The notes: generated by a model from the sequence alone, not told the origin. 64,000 nucleotides of DNA from Metabacillus_B sp050107715 (GCF_050107715.1 NZ_JBNILN010000008.1:68787-132786), one strand, 5' to 3'. Positions 7,717-16,358 are shown, counted from the stretch's first letter. Numbers and translations are program-made.

Positions 7717-9606
7717 TTAAATAGCATGCCTTACTTTATTTACATAACCGAAGCGGATGATGAGGAAATAAACAAGCTGGATCAGCATGAAGCTTCCAAG
7801 CACCATCGCAATCTCTGTCCAAATACTCGTACCGAACATATTGCCAAGGGCAATCAGCGCTACAAATCCATGCAAGGCCGCTACTCCAACCGGGACAAAA
7901 AACAGCAGCGAGATCTGGACAGTGACAATTCGTTTCATTTCTTTGCCTGTCAGACCAATCTTCGAGATGGCCTGATACTTTTTCACATCTTCTTCAAAAT
8001 CTGAATAAAGGCGGAAGTAAAGGAAGCTTCCGGCTGCAGCGAAAAACACCAGACCGATAAACAGCCCGACAAATAAAAATAGATTGATGGACTGTTTCAC
8101 TTGGTCAACCTGTACGGCTGAAGAAGTAAAAAGAAAGGCTGTATCCTCTTCCAGGTTAAAAGATTGTACAAGCTTTTTCCCGGCTGCCAGAGATTCAGAA
8201 GGTTTTTCTGTCCGATACGCCGTGTAGAATTTTTCATCTGCTTTTATTTGTGCAAATTTCCGGTCTGGCAAAATGACTAAGTCTCCTTTAAACAATCCCA
8301 TTGAAAAAAGAAGCTTATCCAATACTTGAGGATTGGCCGTCTCACCCGGAAGTCCATTGATTTTTACCGGCCCAGGCTCCTCCTTCTGACTTACGCCCCT
8401 GGGATATAAAAGATCATCCTGCATAATGGCGGCTTCCCCTCCTTGAAGGGACAGGCTGGGTTCTTTCCATAATGCAGCCGCACGATTGTAATCAGATTGG
8501 CTCATGAACGTATACGCTTGGTTTTCATCTTCAAGATGCTTGTAGGTAACGCTCAGCTTTTCATAATCCAGCCCGCTCAGCCCATTCTCAATCGCCCTGA
8601 TCCGCTCTGATTTTTTCTGATCCAATGGAGTGGATTGATAGACAAATGTATAAGGCTCCTGCTGTATGACCGAGTTTGTCATCAGCGCACGGAAGCCAAC
8701 AAGCGATCCGATTGCCGCAAAAGCAACCGTTGAAACGATGGAGACAATAAAAAACATTCGTGCGTTGTCTTTCATCCGGTAGGAGAGATCTGAAAAGGTC
8801 AGGATATTCGTTCGGTTCAAATAGATGCGTTCGTTCTTTTTCACCTTGGTCAGAACCCATACACTGGCTTTTGTAAAAAGAAAGTACGTGCCAATGACGA
8901 CCACGATCGTAACTGGAATCATCGCCGTTACGACCATGACTCCTTTTACAGCAATTGCCGCTCCATAGCCTCCCAGAAGCAAGACAACAGCAAGACATGT
9001 CCGAAATCTGGATGCCCTCGGTTCAGGTCTCGGTTTTTCAGTTCCGGTCAGCAAGTCAATCAGCTTATTCCCCCGCAGAACGGCAGCGGTAAAAAGCGAA
9101 ATTGTAAAAAACAAAAGGGTAAAGGCCGACAGGGTCAGTACAATGGCACTTTGAGGAAAATAATACGGAAGTTCCGGAGTGAGGCCAATCACGTATGACC
9201 CGAGCATGAGAAGCCCCTTCGAAGCGAGCATTCCAGCCCCGATTCCAAATAAAGTGGAAAGAATTCCGATCACAATGTTTTCAAGAAAGACGAGCTTTCT
9301 GAGCTGAAGCTTTGTCATTCCGTGCATGATCAGCAGCCCGAACTCTTTCTTTCTTGTTTTCAAAAACGCACTCATGGAATATAGGATGAAGAAAAAAGTA
9401 AACACATAGATAATGGATTCTGCAAAATGCATGCCTGTGGAAGCATCTCTCAGCCTGGATGCAGTCAGCTCTGGATGAAAGGCAAGAACCGCATAAATAA
9501 AGAATACAAATACCGAAAACGCACTGCTCAAAAAATAGGCGGCATACGTCCTCCAGTTGCGGAGCACGTTATTCAGCGCCAGCTTGCGAAACGTCACACC
9601 AAACAC
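7717..9606 (-). CDS. BceB-type ABC transporter permease
   Basis: 629-residue FtsX-like permease with about ten transmembrane helices. Four pairs or singles lie in the first 300 residues (for example FVFFIYAVLAF, FIIVSIVSTVAFAAIGSL). A large extracytoplasmic domain of about 200 residues (about 310-505) carries the ligand-recognition role in this family. The last helices (LFLFVGLFIGLVFF onward) close the protein. Together with the ATPase 13 bp downstream it forms a complete transporter. Start ATG 9606 with RBS AAGGAGTGT. A GntR/YtrA-like dyad overlaps its promoter, suggesting control by a one-component repressor instead of a BceRS two-component system. Confidence 0.85.
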   Translation of the reverse strand: MFGVTFRKLALNNVLRNWRTYAAYFLSSAFSVFVFFIYAVLAFHPELTASRLRDASTGMHFAESIIYVFTFFFILYSMSAFLKTRKKEFGLLIMHGMTKLQLRKLVFLENIVIGILSTLFGIGAGMLASKGLLMLGSYVIGLTPELPYYFPQSAIVLTLSAFTLLFFTISLFTAAVLRGNKLIDLLTGTEKPRPEPRASRFRTCLAVVLLLGGYGAAIAVKGVMVVTAMIPVTIVVVIGTYFLFTKASVWVLTKVKKNERIYLNRTNILTFSDLSYRMKDNARMFFIVSIVSTVAFAAIGSLVGFRALMTNSVIQQEPYTFVYQSTPLDQKKSERIRAIENGLSGLDYEKLSVTYKHLEDENQAYTFMSQSDYNRAAALWKEPSLSLQGGEAAIMQDDLLYPRGVSQKEEPGPVKINGLPGETANPQVLDKLLFSMGLFKGDLVILPDRKFAQIKADEKFYTAYRTEKPSESLAAGKKLVQSFNLEEDTAFLFTSSAVQVDQVKQSINLFLFVGLFIGLVFFAAAGSFLYFRLYSDFEEDVKKYQAISKIGLTGKEMKRIVTVQISLLFFVPVGVAALHGFVALIALGNMFGTSIWTEIAMVLGSFMLIQLVYFLIIRFGYVNKVRHAI

Positions 9607-9630
9607 TCCTTATGGTTTTATTTGAATTAC

Positions 9631-9687
9631 GTGTATTAACACAATTAGTACACTTAATACATTATTGGATTGTCTTTATTCTGTCAA
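9631..9687 (-). promoter_or_regulatory. Promoter of the Bce-type operon with a YtrA-like operator
   Basis: On the minus strand: -35 TTGACA (9682-9687), 17-bp spacer, -10 TAATGT (9659-9664). Overlapping the -10 and the start region is AGTGTA-N13-TACACG (9631-9654), one base away from the AGTGTA-N13-TACACT dyad described for the GntR-family repressor YtrA in B. subtilis. A second dyad, TGTATTAA/TTAATACA (9632-9661), is superimposed. No gntR gene is visible in the window. Confidence 0.6.
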
Positions 9688-9806
9688 TAACCAATTGGTC
9701 AATTTTCCTAAATAACTGATTTTTCACAAAAACGTCATAGCTTTATGACAAAGCACTTAAAGATGTATTCTTGATATTGTTTTAACTCCGGCAAAGCATT
9801 ACCTTT

Positions 9807-9829
9807 AAGATGTATAAAAAATACTTCTT
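9807..9829 (+). promoter_or_regulatory. NsrR operator upstream of hmp
   Basis: A 23-bp dyad with arms AAGATGTAT and ATACTTCTT separated by five A residues matches the Bacillus NsrR site. A weaker half-site, AAGATGTATTC, sits 50 bp upstream (about 9758). NsrR is an iron-sulfur repressor released by nitric oxide, which fits the downstream NO dioxygenase. Confidence 0.8.
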
Positions 9830-9849
9830 TAATTAAGGAGCGGGTCCTT

Positions 9850-11043
9850 TTGCTGAACGAAAAAACGAAGCAGCTTGTAAAATCCACTGTCCCTGCACTG
9901 ATGCAGCATGGCTTAGACATTACGGCTTCCTTCTACAAGAATATGTTTAACGACCATCCAGATCTTTTAAATCTTTTTAATCAATCCAATCAAAAGCAAG
10001 GAAGGCAGCAGGCCGCCCTGGCCCAGGCTGTGCTTGCTGCAGCGGCAAATATCGATAGACTTGAGGCCATTTTGCCTGCTGTTGAAAAAATCGCCCACAA
10101 ACATCGAAGCCTTGGAGTTAAGAAAGAACATTATCCAATAGTAGGCGATTATTTGCTGAAAGCGATGAAGGAAATTCTTCAGGAAAAAGCAACAGATGAG
10201 ATTCTTTCAGCCTGGGAAGAGGCGTATGGAGTAATCGCCGGGGTATTTATTCAAGCGGAGGAAGAGCTTTACGCGAGTGCGGAGAATCAAAACGGCGGAT
10301 GGAGCGGCTTTAAAGCCTTCCGGGTCATAAAGAAAGTAAAGGAAAGCAGCGTCATCACTTCCTTTTACTTAGCTCCTGCAGATGACCGGCCCATTCCTCA
10401 TTTTCTTCCCGGACAATACGTAACCATCCGTGTAAAGCCGCCGGGAGAAGAATATTGGCATAATCGCCAGTACAGTCTTTCCAATGCACCGGGAACAGGC
10501 TGCTTGCGGATATCAGTAAAAAAAGAAGAAAACGGAACGGTATCTGCCTATTTGCACGAACACATCCATGCTGGAAGTCTGCTGGAAGCAAGTCCTCCCG
10601 CTGGTGATTTTGTGCTCATCGAACAGACGGTGCAGCCTGCTACTTTTATTAGCGGTGGGGTAGGGACAACTCCGTTTCTCAGTATGCTGCACCGGCTTGC
10701 CGAAACTCAGCCAGAAAAGCCCGTCCAATATATTCATGCCGCGCAAAACGAAGAAGTCCATGCCTTTAAAGACGAAATTAACGGGATTCTTCAAAGAATG
10801 CCAAATTCCAGTGCAGCCATTTTTTACGAAAACCGGCAAGGGAGAATCAGCGCCGAACGTCTGCACAGAACTCTTGAGACGACAGCCGGGGATTTTTATG
10901 TGTGCGGTCCGATTCCCTTTATGGAGGTAATGATTGCAGCTCTCCATGAGATGGGGATTCCGGATAATCGAATCCACTATGAATTTTTCGGGCCTGCAGC
11001 CAGTATTAAGAGGGGCCAGTCCCCCACTCTGCTAGAGAGCTAA
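9850..11043 (+). CDS. hmp: Flavohaemoprotein (nitric oxide dioxygenase)
   Basis: 397 residues; converts NO plus O2 to nitrate using NADPH. The globin domain (about 1-140) has the proximal His in IAHKHRSLG. The FAD-binding ferredoxin-reductase domain (about 150-260) has RQYSLSNAPG and GQYVTIRV, and the NAD domain has GGVGTTPFLSML and YVCGPIPFM near the end. It aligns throughout with B. subtilis Hmp. TTG start at 9850 with RBS AAGGAG. The C-terminus is odd: after HYEFFGPAASI, where the family normally ends within a few residues, it runs on as KRGQSPTLLES. That tail is encoded by the beginning of the dispersed repeat following the gene. Confidence 0.93.
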   Translation: MLNEKTKQLVKSTVPALMQHGLDITASFYKNMFNDHPDLLNLFNQSNQKQGRQQAALAQAVLAAAANIDRLEAILPAVEKIAHKHRSLGVKKEHYPIVGDYLLKAMKEILQEKATDEILSAWEEAYGVIAGVFIQAEEELYASAENQNGGWSGFKAFRVIKKVKESSVITSFYLAPADDRPIPHFLPGQYVTIRVKPPGEEYWHNRQYSLSNAPGTGCLRISVKKEENGTVSAYLHEHIHAGSLLEASPPAGDFVLIEQTVQPATFISGGVGTTPFLSMLHRLAETQPEKPVQYIHAAQNEEVHAFKDEINGILQRMPNSSAAIFYENRQGRISAERLHRTLETTAGDFYVCGPIPFMEVMIAALHEMGIPDNRIHYEFFGPAASIKRGQSPTLLES

Positions 11044-11270
11044 AGCTCTGGCACCATCTCTCCTAGCCGTTGTGCCGCAAGGTTTACAGGGACTGGTCTC
11101 TGACCCGCACCGCGTTAATACAGTGCGGGCCAGGCACCGTGCCTGGCCCCACTTTCGCTGCCGTACTAAAGCTCCGGCACCTGATCCGGCAGGCCTTGGC
11201 GCACAAGGGCTGACAACACAAAGTCTCTGACCCTCTTCCCTTTACAGCAGTAAAGCTCCGGCACCATCCA
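11012..11270. repeat. Cluster of dispersed AAAGCTCCGGCACC repeats
   Basis: Three copies of AAAGCTC(C/T)GGCACC lie at 11042-11055, 11168-11181 and 11252-11265. They are interleaved with GGGACTGGTCTCTGACCC-type and CCAGGCACCGTGCCTGGCCCC hairpin sequences. A fourth copy lies at 13401-13414. The block begins inside the 3' end of hmp and fills the hmp/DJ-1 spacer. No coding potential is convincing. Confidence 0.6.
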
Positions 11271-11284
11271 GGAAAATATCAAAT

Positions 11285-11320
11285 AAAAAAAGCACTCAGA
11301 GACATGCTCTGAGTGCTTTT
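11285..11320. terminator. Bidirectional terminator between hmp and DJ-1 gene
   Basis: Perfect 11-bp stem AGCACTCAGAG (11291-11301) / CTCTGAGTGCT (11307-11317), with an A-run before and TTT after. It serves two convergent genes. Confidence 0.75.
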
Positions 11321-11363
11321 ATACAGCCGGCCTCCTGCTATAACCAGAAGGTCCCGGGAACTA

Positions 11364-12029
11364 TTATCCCAATTGTTTAACGACTTCTTTTGCCACACTC
11401 GTTGTGGATTGCGGATTTTGACCTGTGATCAATTTTCCGTCAGCTTGAAGATGGTCGACCCAGTTCTCTTTTACCACAACATTCGCACCTAGCTCGCGAA
11501 GGCGAGTTTCAAGAAGGAATGGCATAAACTGGTCGAGTGTTGTTTCTCTTTCCTCTTCGTCGGTAAAAGCTGTAACGGTTTTTCCAGCGACAAGCGGAGT
11601 TCCATCAGAAAGCTTCACTCCTACAAGACCCGCTGGCCCGTGGCAGACAGCAGCGACAATTTTATCCGCTTCATAAAGACTGCGGACAATTTCATGGAGC
11701 TTAACGTTGTCCGGCAGATCAAACATCGTACCGTGTCCGCCAGGCATGAAAACTGCGTCGTAGATGGAAAGGTCCTCAATGTCTTCAAGCTTCATTGTGT
11801 TTTCAAGGTGTTTCGCTGTATCAAGGATTTCCTGCGGAGTTTCTCCGCCTTCCAGACTGCGATCGTCAACTGGAGCTTTGCCTCCAAGCGGACTTGCCAC
11901 TGTTACATCGTATCCTGCATTTTTGAATTCGACATACGCTTCACCGAATTCTGAAAGCCAAAGACCCGTTTTGTGATCCTCATTCATTTTATCAGCCGTT
12001 GTTACGACCATTAATATATGTTTCGCCAT
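11364..12029 (-). CDS. DJ-1/PfpI family protein (Hsp31/HchA-like deglycase or glyoxalase)
   Basis: 221 residues from ATG 12029 with RBS AGGAGG; the six-residue upstream extension is rejected. It has the class I glutamine-amidotransferase-like fold. The nucleophile Cys is in IVAAVCHGPAGLVGV (about 128-142), the acid Glu in LSEFGEAYVEF, and the third residue probably in the MPGGHGTMFDLPDN loop. Family members act on methylglyoxal and other reactive carbonyls or as stress chaperones. A close paralogue lies inside the transposon (47,511-48,176), sharing most of its motifs, so the strain carries two copies. It stands as a single gene with convergent terminators on both sides. Confidence 0.85.
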   Translation of the reverse strand: MAKHILMVVTTADKMNEDHKTGLWLSEFGEAYVEFKNAGYDVTVASPLGGKAPVDDRSLEGGETPQEILDTAKHLENTMKLEDIEDLSIYDAVFMPGGHGTMFDLPDNVKLHEIVRSLYEADKIVAAVCHGPAGLVGVKLSDGTPLVAGKTVTAFTDEEERETTLDQFMPFLLETRLRELGANVVVKENWVDHLQADGKLITGQNPQSTTSVAKEVVKQLG

Positions 12030-12170
12030 GATTTGGTTCCTCCTCATGTGAATAGTTGAATTTGTTTTACAGGACCTATTTTAGACCCATTTGATCCATA
12101 ATACAAATTAGAAAATCGAAGAGTATGTATAAGGAATTTTATAAATATAAAGGCTCTGTCAAATTTGGCT

Positions 12171-12269
12171 GTTGATTTCCGCTGCAGACGCTCGCTTTCC
12201 GCGGGGCGGGTGGTGAGCCTCCTCAGCGCCAAGCGCTTGCGGGGTCTCACGTCTTCCACTTCAATCAAC
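12171..12269. repeat. Bacillaceae GTTGATT...AATCAAC dispersed repeat
   Basis: Starts GTTGATTTCCGCTGCAGACG and ends CTTCAATCAAC, with the internal CGCTCGCTTTCCGCGGGGCG and GCGGGGTCTCAC blocks. This is the short non-coding element scattered through many Bacillus and relatives' genomes. Its ends are complementary. The 12,048-12,331 spacer holds nothing else apart from a terminator. Confidence 0.6.
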
Positions 12270-12307
12270 AGGTGTTAAAAAACAACACCAAGCTTTAACA
12301 TAGCTAA

Positions 12308-12331
12308 TACAAAAAAAGCCCAATTCAGGGC
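12308..12331 (-). terminator. Terminator of the kinase/VOC operon
   Basis: Minus strand: GCCC-TGAATT-GGGC followed by seven T residues, immediately after the stop at 12,332. Confidence 0.7.
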
Positions 12332-12847
12332 CTACGGTTCAATCACGATTTCCCCTTCCCCTGACGGTACTTCGAACCCATTTAAAAAATCAGTTAAAAT
12401 CTCTTCCGTAATCGGAAAGGCTGCGTTGGCATCAAAGCGCTTGCTTCGTATCTTCAGCCTTTTTCTCAGTTCATCCGGGTGCACCTTCAAATAAATGAGC
12501 TTCCACTCACCGCCTGCTTCTTCAATCAGCTGTTTATATGTATTTCTCCTAGCACGCTGCCAAAAACTAAAATCAATGACAACCGATTGTCCATTTTGTA
12601 TTAGCTCCTCTAGTTGTTTACGAAGCTTTATTTCTGCTTCCTCTTTGAACTTCTCGTACTTATCTTCACGGTAGTCAATTCCAAACCTACCATGAACGGC
12701 CCATATTTCTTCATCAATAGAAACTCTGGTAAAACCTCCCTTTTCAAGCTGTTGGGCAAAGGTCGTCTTTCCTGAGCCCGCGACTCCGCACATCATGACC
12801 GCTATTGGTCCGCTATGCTTTAAGAGGCTCTCTATTACTGTGCTCAT
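12332..12847 (-). CDS. P-loop nucleotide/small-molecule kinase (AAA_33/zeta-toxin-like fold)
   Basis: 171 residues from ATG 12847, which overlaps the stop of the upstream VOC gene (ATGA). Walker A GVAGSGKTTF (about 20-29). An Asp/Glu pair follows in VSIDEEIW, and DFSFWQRARRNTYKQLI forms the lid-type Arg-rich helix near residue 95. The C-terminus has FPITEEILTDFLNGFEVP, typical of ATP-dependent kinases that phosphorylate small molecules such as gluconate, chloramphenicol or nucleosides. The substrate cannot be read from sequence. The VOC partner hints at a resistance or detoxification pair. Confidence 0.72.
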   Translation of the reverse strand: MSTVIESLLKHSGPIAVMMCGVAGSGKTTFAQQLEKGGFTRVSIDEEIWAVHGRFGIDYREDKYEKFKEEAEIKLRKQLEELIQNGQSVVIDFSFWQRARRNTYKQLIEEAGGEWKLIYLKVHPDELRKRLKIRSKRFDANAAFPITEEILTDFLNGFEVPSGEGEIVIEP

Positions 12848-13230
12848 CGTTTTTTCTCCAGATTCAGCTGCCATGAGACACCATATTTGTCCTCCACCCA
12901 GCCGAACTTCTCGCTCACGGGTGTTGGGGCAAGCTGCATCAGCACCTGTCCATGATCAGATAGCTTTTGAAAAACGGTCTCGATTTCCTCATCAGATTCG
13001 CAGGCCACAAACAACGACAAAGCCGGGGTAAAAGCATGATGGTCGCCATTCGTGTTGTCGATGCACATAAACGTTTGACCCTTAAGTGTGAAAATAGCAT
13101 ACATCACTTTGCCATCTTCATGATGGAAAATCTGCTGAATAATTGAATCATCAAAGATGGAGAGGTAGTGGTTCATCGCCTCCTCTGCCTGGCCGGAAAA
13201 CCTGAAGAATGGTGTAATTGGATTGGACAT
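12844..13230 (-). CDS. PhnB-like VOC family protein
   Basis: 128 residues. N-terminal SNPITPFFRFSGQAEEAMNHYLSIF, middle DGKVMYAIFTLKGQTFMCID and C-terminal VSEKFGWVEDKYGVSWQL are hallmarks of the PhnB / 3-demethylubiquinone methyltransferase-like VOC group. Start ATG 13230 is 9 bp from AAGGAG; the ATG at 13236 is too close to the RBS. It is translationally coupled to the downstream kinase. The biochemical role of this subgroup is largely unknown. Confidence 0.8.
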   Translation of the reverse strand: MSNPITPFFRFSGQAEEAMNHYLSIFDDSIIQQIFHHEDGKVMYAIFTLKGQTFMCIDNTNGDHHAFTPALSLFVACESDEEIETVFQKLSDHGQVLMQLAPTPVSEKFGWVEDKYGVSWQLNLEKKR

Positions 13231-13321
13231 GCACATACACTCCTTTCATTATTAATCATTTCAAGAGTGGCTTCCAAAAGTCCTTTTTAAAAAGGGAATT
13301 CTCTTCTCCCGCCAATACTGA

Positions 13322-13363
13322 AGGCCTCGCTCAGCCAGTACACCAGCGAGGCCTCGAGTTTTT
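13322..13363 (+). terminator. Orphan + strand hairpin with T-run
   Basis: AGGCCTCGCT (13322-13331) / AGCGAGGCCT (13345-13354), then CGAGTTTTTA. No + strand gene ends here. It is followed by another AAAGCTCCGGCACC repeat at 13401, so it is probably part of the repeat landscape rather than a working terminator. Confidence 0.4.
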
Positions 13364-13520
13364 AGATATGTGTGCCAGACCCGCAGTCTGCTAAAGAAAG
13401 AAAGCTCCGGCACCGACTCTTGAAGCCGTTGGCACACAAGGTTCCAATGACTTAGACCTCTGTCGCCTTCTGCGGTGAAGGATTTGGGGACTGACCCCAA
13501 CCACAATTACACCCACTACT

Positions 13521-14945
13521 TTACAAAAAAAATGATACCGCACCGTACAAAACAACCGTTATTCCTGCTGCAATAAGCGCAGGCTTTAGCTTATACCGTG
13601 CATATTTTATAACGGACAAGTTCAAAATCCGGGCAATGGTGTTGGTATCGTCGCTTAAGGGTGAGGCAAAGGCTCCAAATGTGCCGCTGGCGAATACCGT
13701 TCCTATAACAAGCGGCAGGGATAAATCCGAAGCGACTGCGATCGATACACCGAGCGGCATCAAAATCCCCCATGTTCCCCAGGCGGATCCGATAAAATAA
13801 GAGACGGCCGCCCCGAAAACAAAGAGAATCGGAACGAGGAGAGAGGGCGGTATCCATTGCGAATGGCTTGTGACAAAACGCGAAAACCCGAGTTCCTCAC
13901 TTGCAGAGGAAAGCCCCCATACAAAGGAAAGCAAAATAATGACAGACATCAAATCATTTCCGCCAAGGATAAAGCTGTTAAGCAGCTCTCCTGTTTTGAT
14001 TTTCTGGAAGCGGAAAAACAGAAAGGTCAGGATCAAAGCGACCAGGAGAGCCGTCAGCATAGCTGTCATGACATCTGCTTTAATAAATGCCGTAAAAAAG
14101 CCTTTCTCTTTTTGAAACCCGTCCCACCATGTAAAGATAAAGGTCAGACCAATGACGAGAATCAGCGGGAGAAACAAGTTCCACGGCTTTTCAGGCAAAT
14201 CTTTCCCCACAGAAGGATCGCAGTTATGCCAATCCTCCTGCTGTCCAGAAGCATCGCCAATCTTCTCAGGGTCGCTCTCTTCTGTAGATTTAGAATGGTG
14301 AAAAAAGCTTAAATAGATGCCGACGAGAATCAGCACGTAGGAAAAAAAATTAAATGGGATGCTTTGGAGGAACAATTGATAGGAGTCCTCCTTGATTTTT
14401 TCGTTTTCAATGGCAAGATCGATAAGGGAGGTCATGTAGCCGACAAACGCAGTAGCAATTGGAATCAGGACGATGATCGGGGTGGCCGTCGTTTCAATGA
14501 CAAAGCCAAGCTCCTGGGTAGACATTTTTACCTTTTTTAACAGGGCTCTCATTATCGGGGCAATCGTGACAAACCGGAAGCTCGGAGCGGCAAACGTTCC
14601 AATCGTGGAAATGTAGGTTAGAAACAGCGCTTCTTTCTTCGTTTTAATTCTTGCCGATGCAGCTTCCACAAAACCGCGGATTCCGCCGGCGATTTTTATC
14701 ATGCCGATTAAGCCTGTGAAAGCATAGAGGAACATAAAAATCTTAATATTTCCAGGGTCAATAATCCCTTTGACTAAAATCGCAATCATCTTTTCCAATC
14801 CCCCAGCAAAAGAGGGCTCAAGCAAAAACGAACCGGCGAGGAGACCTGCAAACAAACCAGGCAGCACTTGTTTTGTTTTAACTGCAATAGGAATTGCAAT
14901 TAAAAAGGGGATAACCGAAAGCCAATCATTCTGCACATACCTCAC
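13521..14945 (-). CDS. NhaC-type Na+/H+ antiporter family protein
   Basis: 474 residues, about 12 membrane segments. The NhaC superfamily core is seen in FIETTATPIIVLIPIATAFVGYM (about 140-160). The later FVFGAAVSYFIGSAWGTWGILMPLGVSIA and FASGTFGAFASPLSDDTNTIARI are typical of the NhaC and malate-lactate antiporter half. An acidic cytoplasmic loop (about 215-245) divides the two halves. It is likely to exchange Na+ for H+, possibly with an organic acid. Monocistronic; start ATG at 14945, with TATCC-rich sequence upstream and no clear regulator. Confidence 0.8.
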   Translation of the reverse strand: MRYVQNDWLSVIPFLIAIPIAVKTKQVLPGLFAGLLAGSFLLEPSFAGGLEKMIAILVKGIIDPGNIKIFMFLYAFTGLIGMIKIAGGIRGFVEAASARIKTKKEALFLTYISTIGTFAAPSFRFVTIAPIMRALLKKVKMSTQELGFVIETTATPIIVLIPIATAFVGYMTSLIDLAIENEKIKEDSYQLFLQSIPFNFFSYVLILVGIYLSFFHHSKSTEESDPEKIGDASGQQEDWHNCDPSVGKDLPEKPWNLFLPLILVIGLTFIFTWWDGFQKEKGFFTAFIKADVMTAMLTALLVALILTFLFFRFQKIKTGELLNSFILGGNDLMSVIILLSFVWGLSSASEELGFSRFVTSHSQWIPPSLLVPILFVFGAAVSYFIGSAWGTWGILMPLGVSIAVASDLSLPLVIGTVFASGTFGAFASPLSDDTNTIARILNLSVIKYARYKLKPALIAAGITVVLYGAVSFFL

Positions 14946-14965
14946 CCTATCCTAAATGGTCCCCT

Positions 14966-15712
14966 TTAGGATACGGAAGTGCCCCCAGCTTTATTCCCGA
15001 GCCCTGCCCTTTGTGTCTGCAGAAGCCGGACCAGCCCGTCTGATTGATCCAGATAAAGGAGCGCTTTCGTTACGGTCTTTTTCGTGCCGAAATAACCGAT
15101 TGCCTGCTGAGGCTCATGAAAAACAATCTCATACTTCAAGGGGTCGCTCATCCCAAAGATCAACGTCAGGATTCTTGGGAAGCCCGTCGCATGGAACACT
15201 TGCTTTTCATGAATCATTTCGCCGCTTTTCCGGTATTGGATTGAGGCTTTGTCAATTGTTGCAATATCCTCCAGATTAAACACCAGTTCCCTCCTGGCTC
15301 CAATTTTCATCTCCACCCGGTTATGATTGAGGCGGACTGGAGAGTTTCTCATCCAGTTGTAATCACCAAGCATATAGAGGATGCTGTACAGGTGCAAGGC
15401 TGTAAAGATATAGGCGAAGGCTGGGTCTTCATGGTGAAGGTAAATGTGGAAGATGACCATTTCAATCACCTGCTCGTGGAGAAGAGCGAGAAACAAAAAG
15501 AAATAGCCTGAATTTTTATGTAAACAAAACGATTCCGCTGGTTTGTTCTTCTTTCTTTTCCAGCGGAAAAAGGCATAAAATAAGATACTTCCTTCTTTTA
15601 TCAAGATTGTCTTGAACGGGTTTCGGATGAGCTTTCCCTGCTTATACTTTATGAAGAGCAAGATGAGAAATCCGTTCATTGCTGCTGCCAGAAAAACTAC
15701 AGAATATAGCAT
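14966..15712 (-). CDS. Membrane protein of unknown function
   Basis: 248 residues. Hydrophobic segments lie at about 3-20, 40-52, 70-92 and 97-117. A soluble C-terminal half (about 125-248) is predicted cytoplasmic, with a beta-rich segment (VRLNHNRVEMKIGARRELVFNLEDI) that resembles a PH-like fold. I do not recognise a family. It is cotranscribed with a small membrane protein and an XRE regulator (13- and 3-bp gaps), a layout often seen for regulator-controlled membrane proteins. The gene ends 20 bp from the antiporter start. Confidence 0.6.
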   Translation of the reverse strand: MLYSVVFLAAAMNGFLILLFIKYKQGKLIRNPFKTILIKEGSILFYAFFRWKRKKNKPAESFCLHKNSGYFFLFLALLHEQVIEMVIFHIYLHHEDPAFAYIFTALHLYSILYMLGDYNWMRNSPVRLNHNRVEMKIGARRELVFNLEDIATIDKASIQYRKSGEMIHEKQVFHATGFPRILTLIFGMSDPLKYEIVFHEPQQAIGYFGTKKTVTKALLYLDQSDGLVRLLQTQRAGLGNKAGGTSVS

Positions 15713-15725
15713 GTGCTCTTCCTCC

Positions 15726-16151
15726 TCAAGAATATCTGCGCAATTCCCTCCAGTAAATCAAATACTGAGCAATCCCCATTACAGCAAGCAAAATAACCGG
15801 CATGTAAGGCAGGTGGCTCAAATAAGCCGTGACCGCTATTGCAACCGGAATAAAGGATGCAAAGAAAATGTACACCTTTCTGGTTGCTTTAAACGTAATC
15901 CATTGCTGCCCCTCATCCGCTTCCCTGAATTCCATCGGAAGAATACTTGGCTTGATTGGATTTTCAGGGTTTTTTCGATTGTAAAAAGGGATCACACCGA
16001 GAAGCACTAAGATAGGAATTCCAAGCACCATCGGATCCAGAATGATCCAGGGCGGCACATACTCCGAATAATGATTGCCAACCATAATAATGCCTAATCC
16101 TGCAAGAAGAAGGGCGTTAAATAAGGGAGATTGAAAGATTTTTTTCAGCAT
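15726..16151 (-). CDS. Small membrane protein, unknown function
   Basis: 141 residues with four hydrophobic helices (about 10-28, 33-54, 88-108, 113-130) and a charged central loop (YNRKNPENPIKPS). It lies between the XRE regulator, 3 bp upstream, and a larger membrane protein downstream. No recognised domain. The arrangement suggests the regulator controls this operon. Confidence 0.6.
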   Translation of the reverse strand: MLKKIFQSPLFNALLLAGLGIIMVGNHYSEYVPPWIILDPMVLGIPILVLLGVIPFYNRKNPENPIKPSILPMEFREADEGQQWITFKATRKVYIFFASFIPVAIAVTAYLSHLPYMPVILLAVMGIAQYLIYWRELRRYS

Positions 16152-16154
16152 TTG

Positions 16155-16358
16155 CTAGTTTTCTCCTTCCAGATAAAAGACTTCCTCTACCGAAACGCCG
16201 AAGGTTTGGGCAATTTTAAGCGCAAGCGTGATAGACGGAGCATAATCCCCTTTTTCAATCAGCCCGACCGTCTGTCTGGAGATCCCCGCATTATCTGCCA
16301 ATTCCTGCTGGGTTAGCCGGTATCTTGCCCGCAGCTCACGAACGGAATTTTTCAGCAT
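16155..16358 (-). CDS. XRE-family HTH regulator
   Basis: 67 residues, essentially one Cro/CI helix-turn-helix: LTQQELADNAGISRQTVGLIEKGDYAPSITLALKIAQTFGVSVEEVF. This is the short YvaO/YgzD-like class often encoded in front of the membrane genes it represses. Good RBS (GGAAGAATG region) 10 bp before ATG 16358. It is first in a three-gene operon, so autoregulation is likely. Confidence 0.82.
   Translation of the reverse strand: MLKNSVRELRARYRLTQQELADNAGISRQTVGLIEKGDYAPSITLALKIAQTFGVSVEEVFYLEGEN

Noticed and set aside
13261..13506. 81-codon open frame in the NhaC downstream spacer
   Set aside because: It is made of repeat and hairpin sequence (AAAGCTCCGGCACC, GAGGCCTCG) with no RBS.
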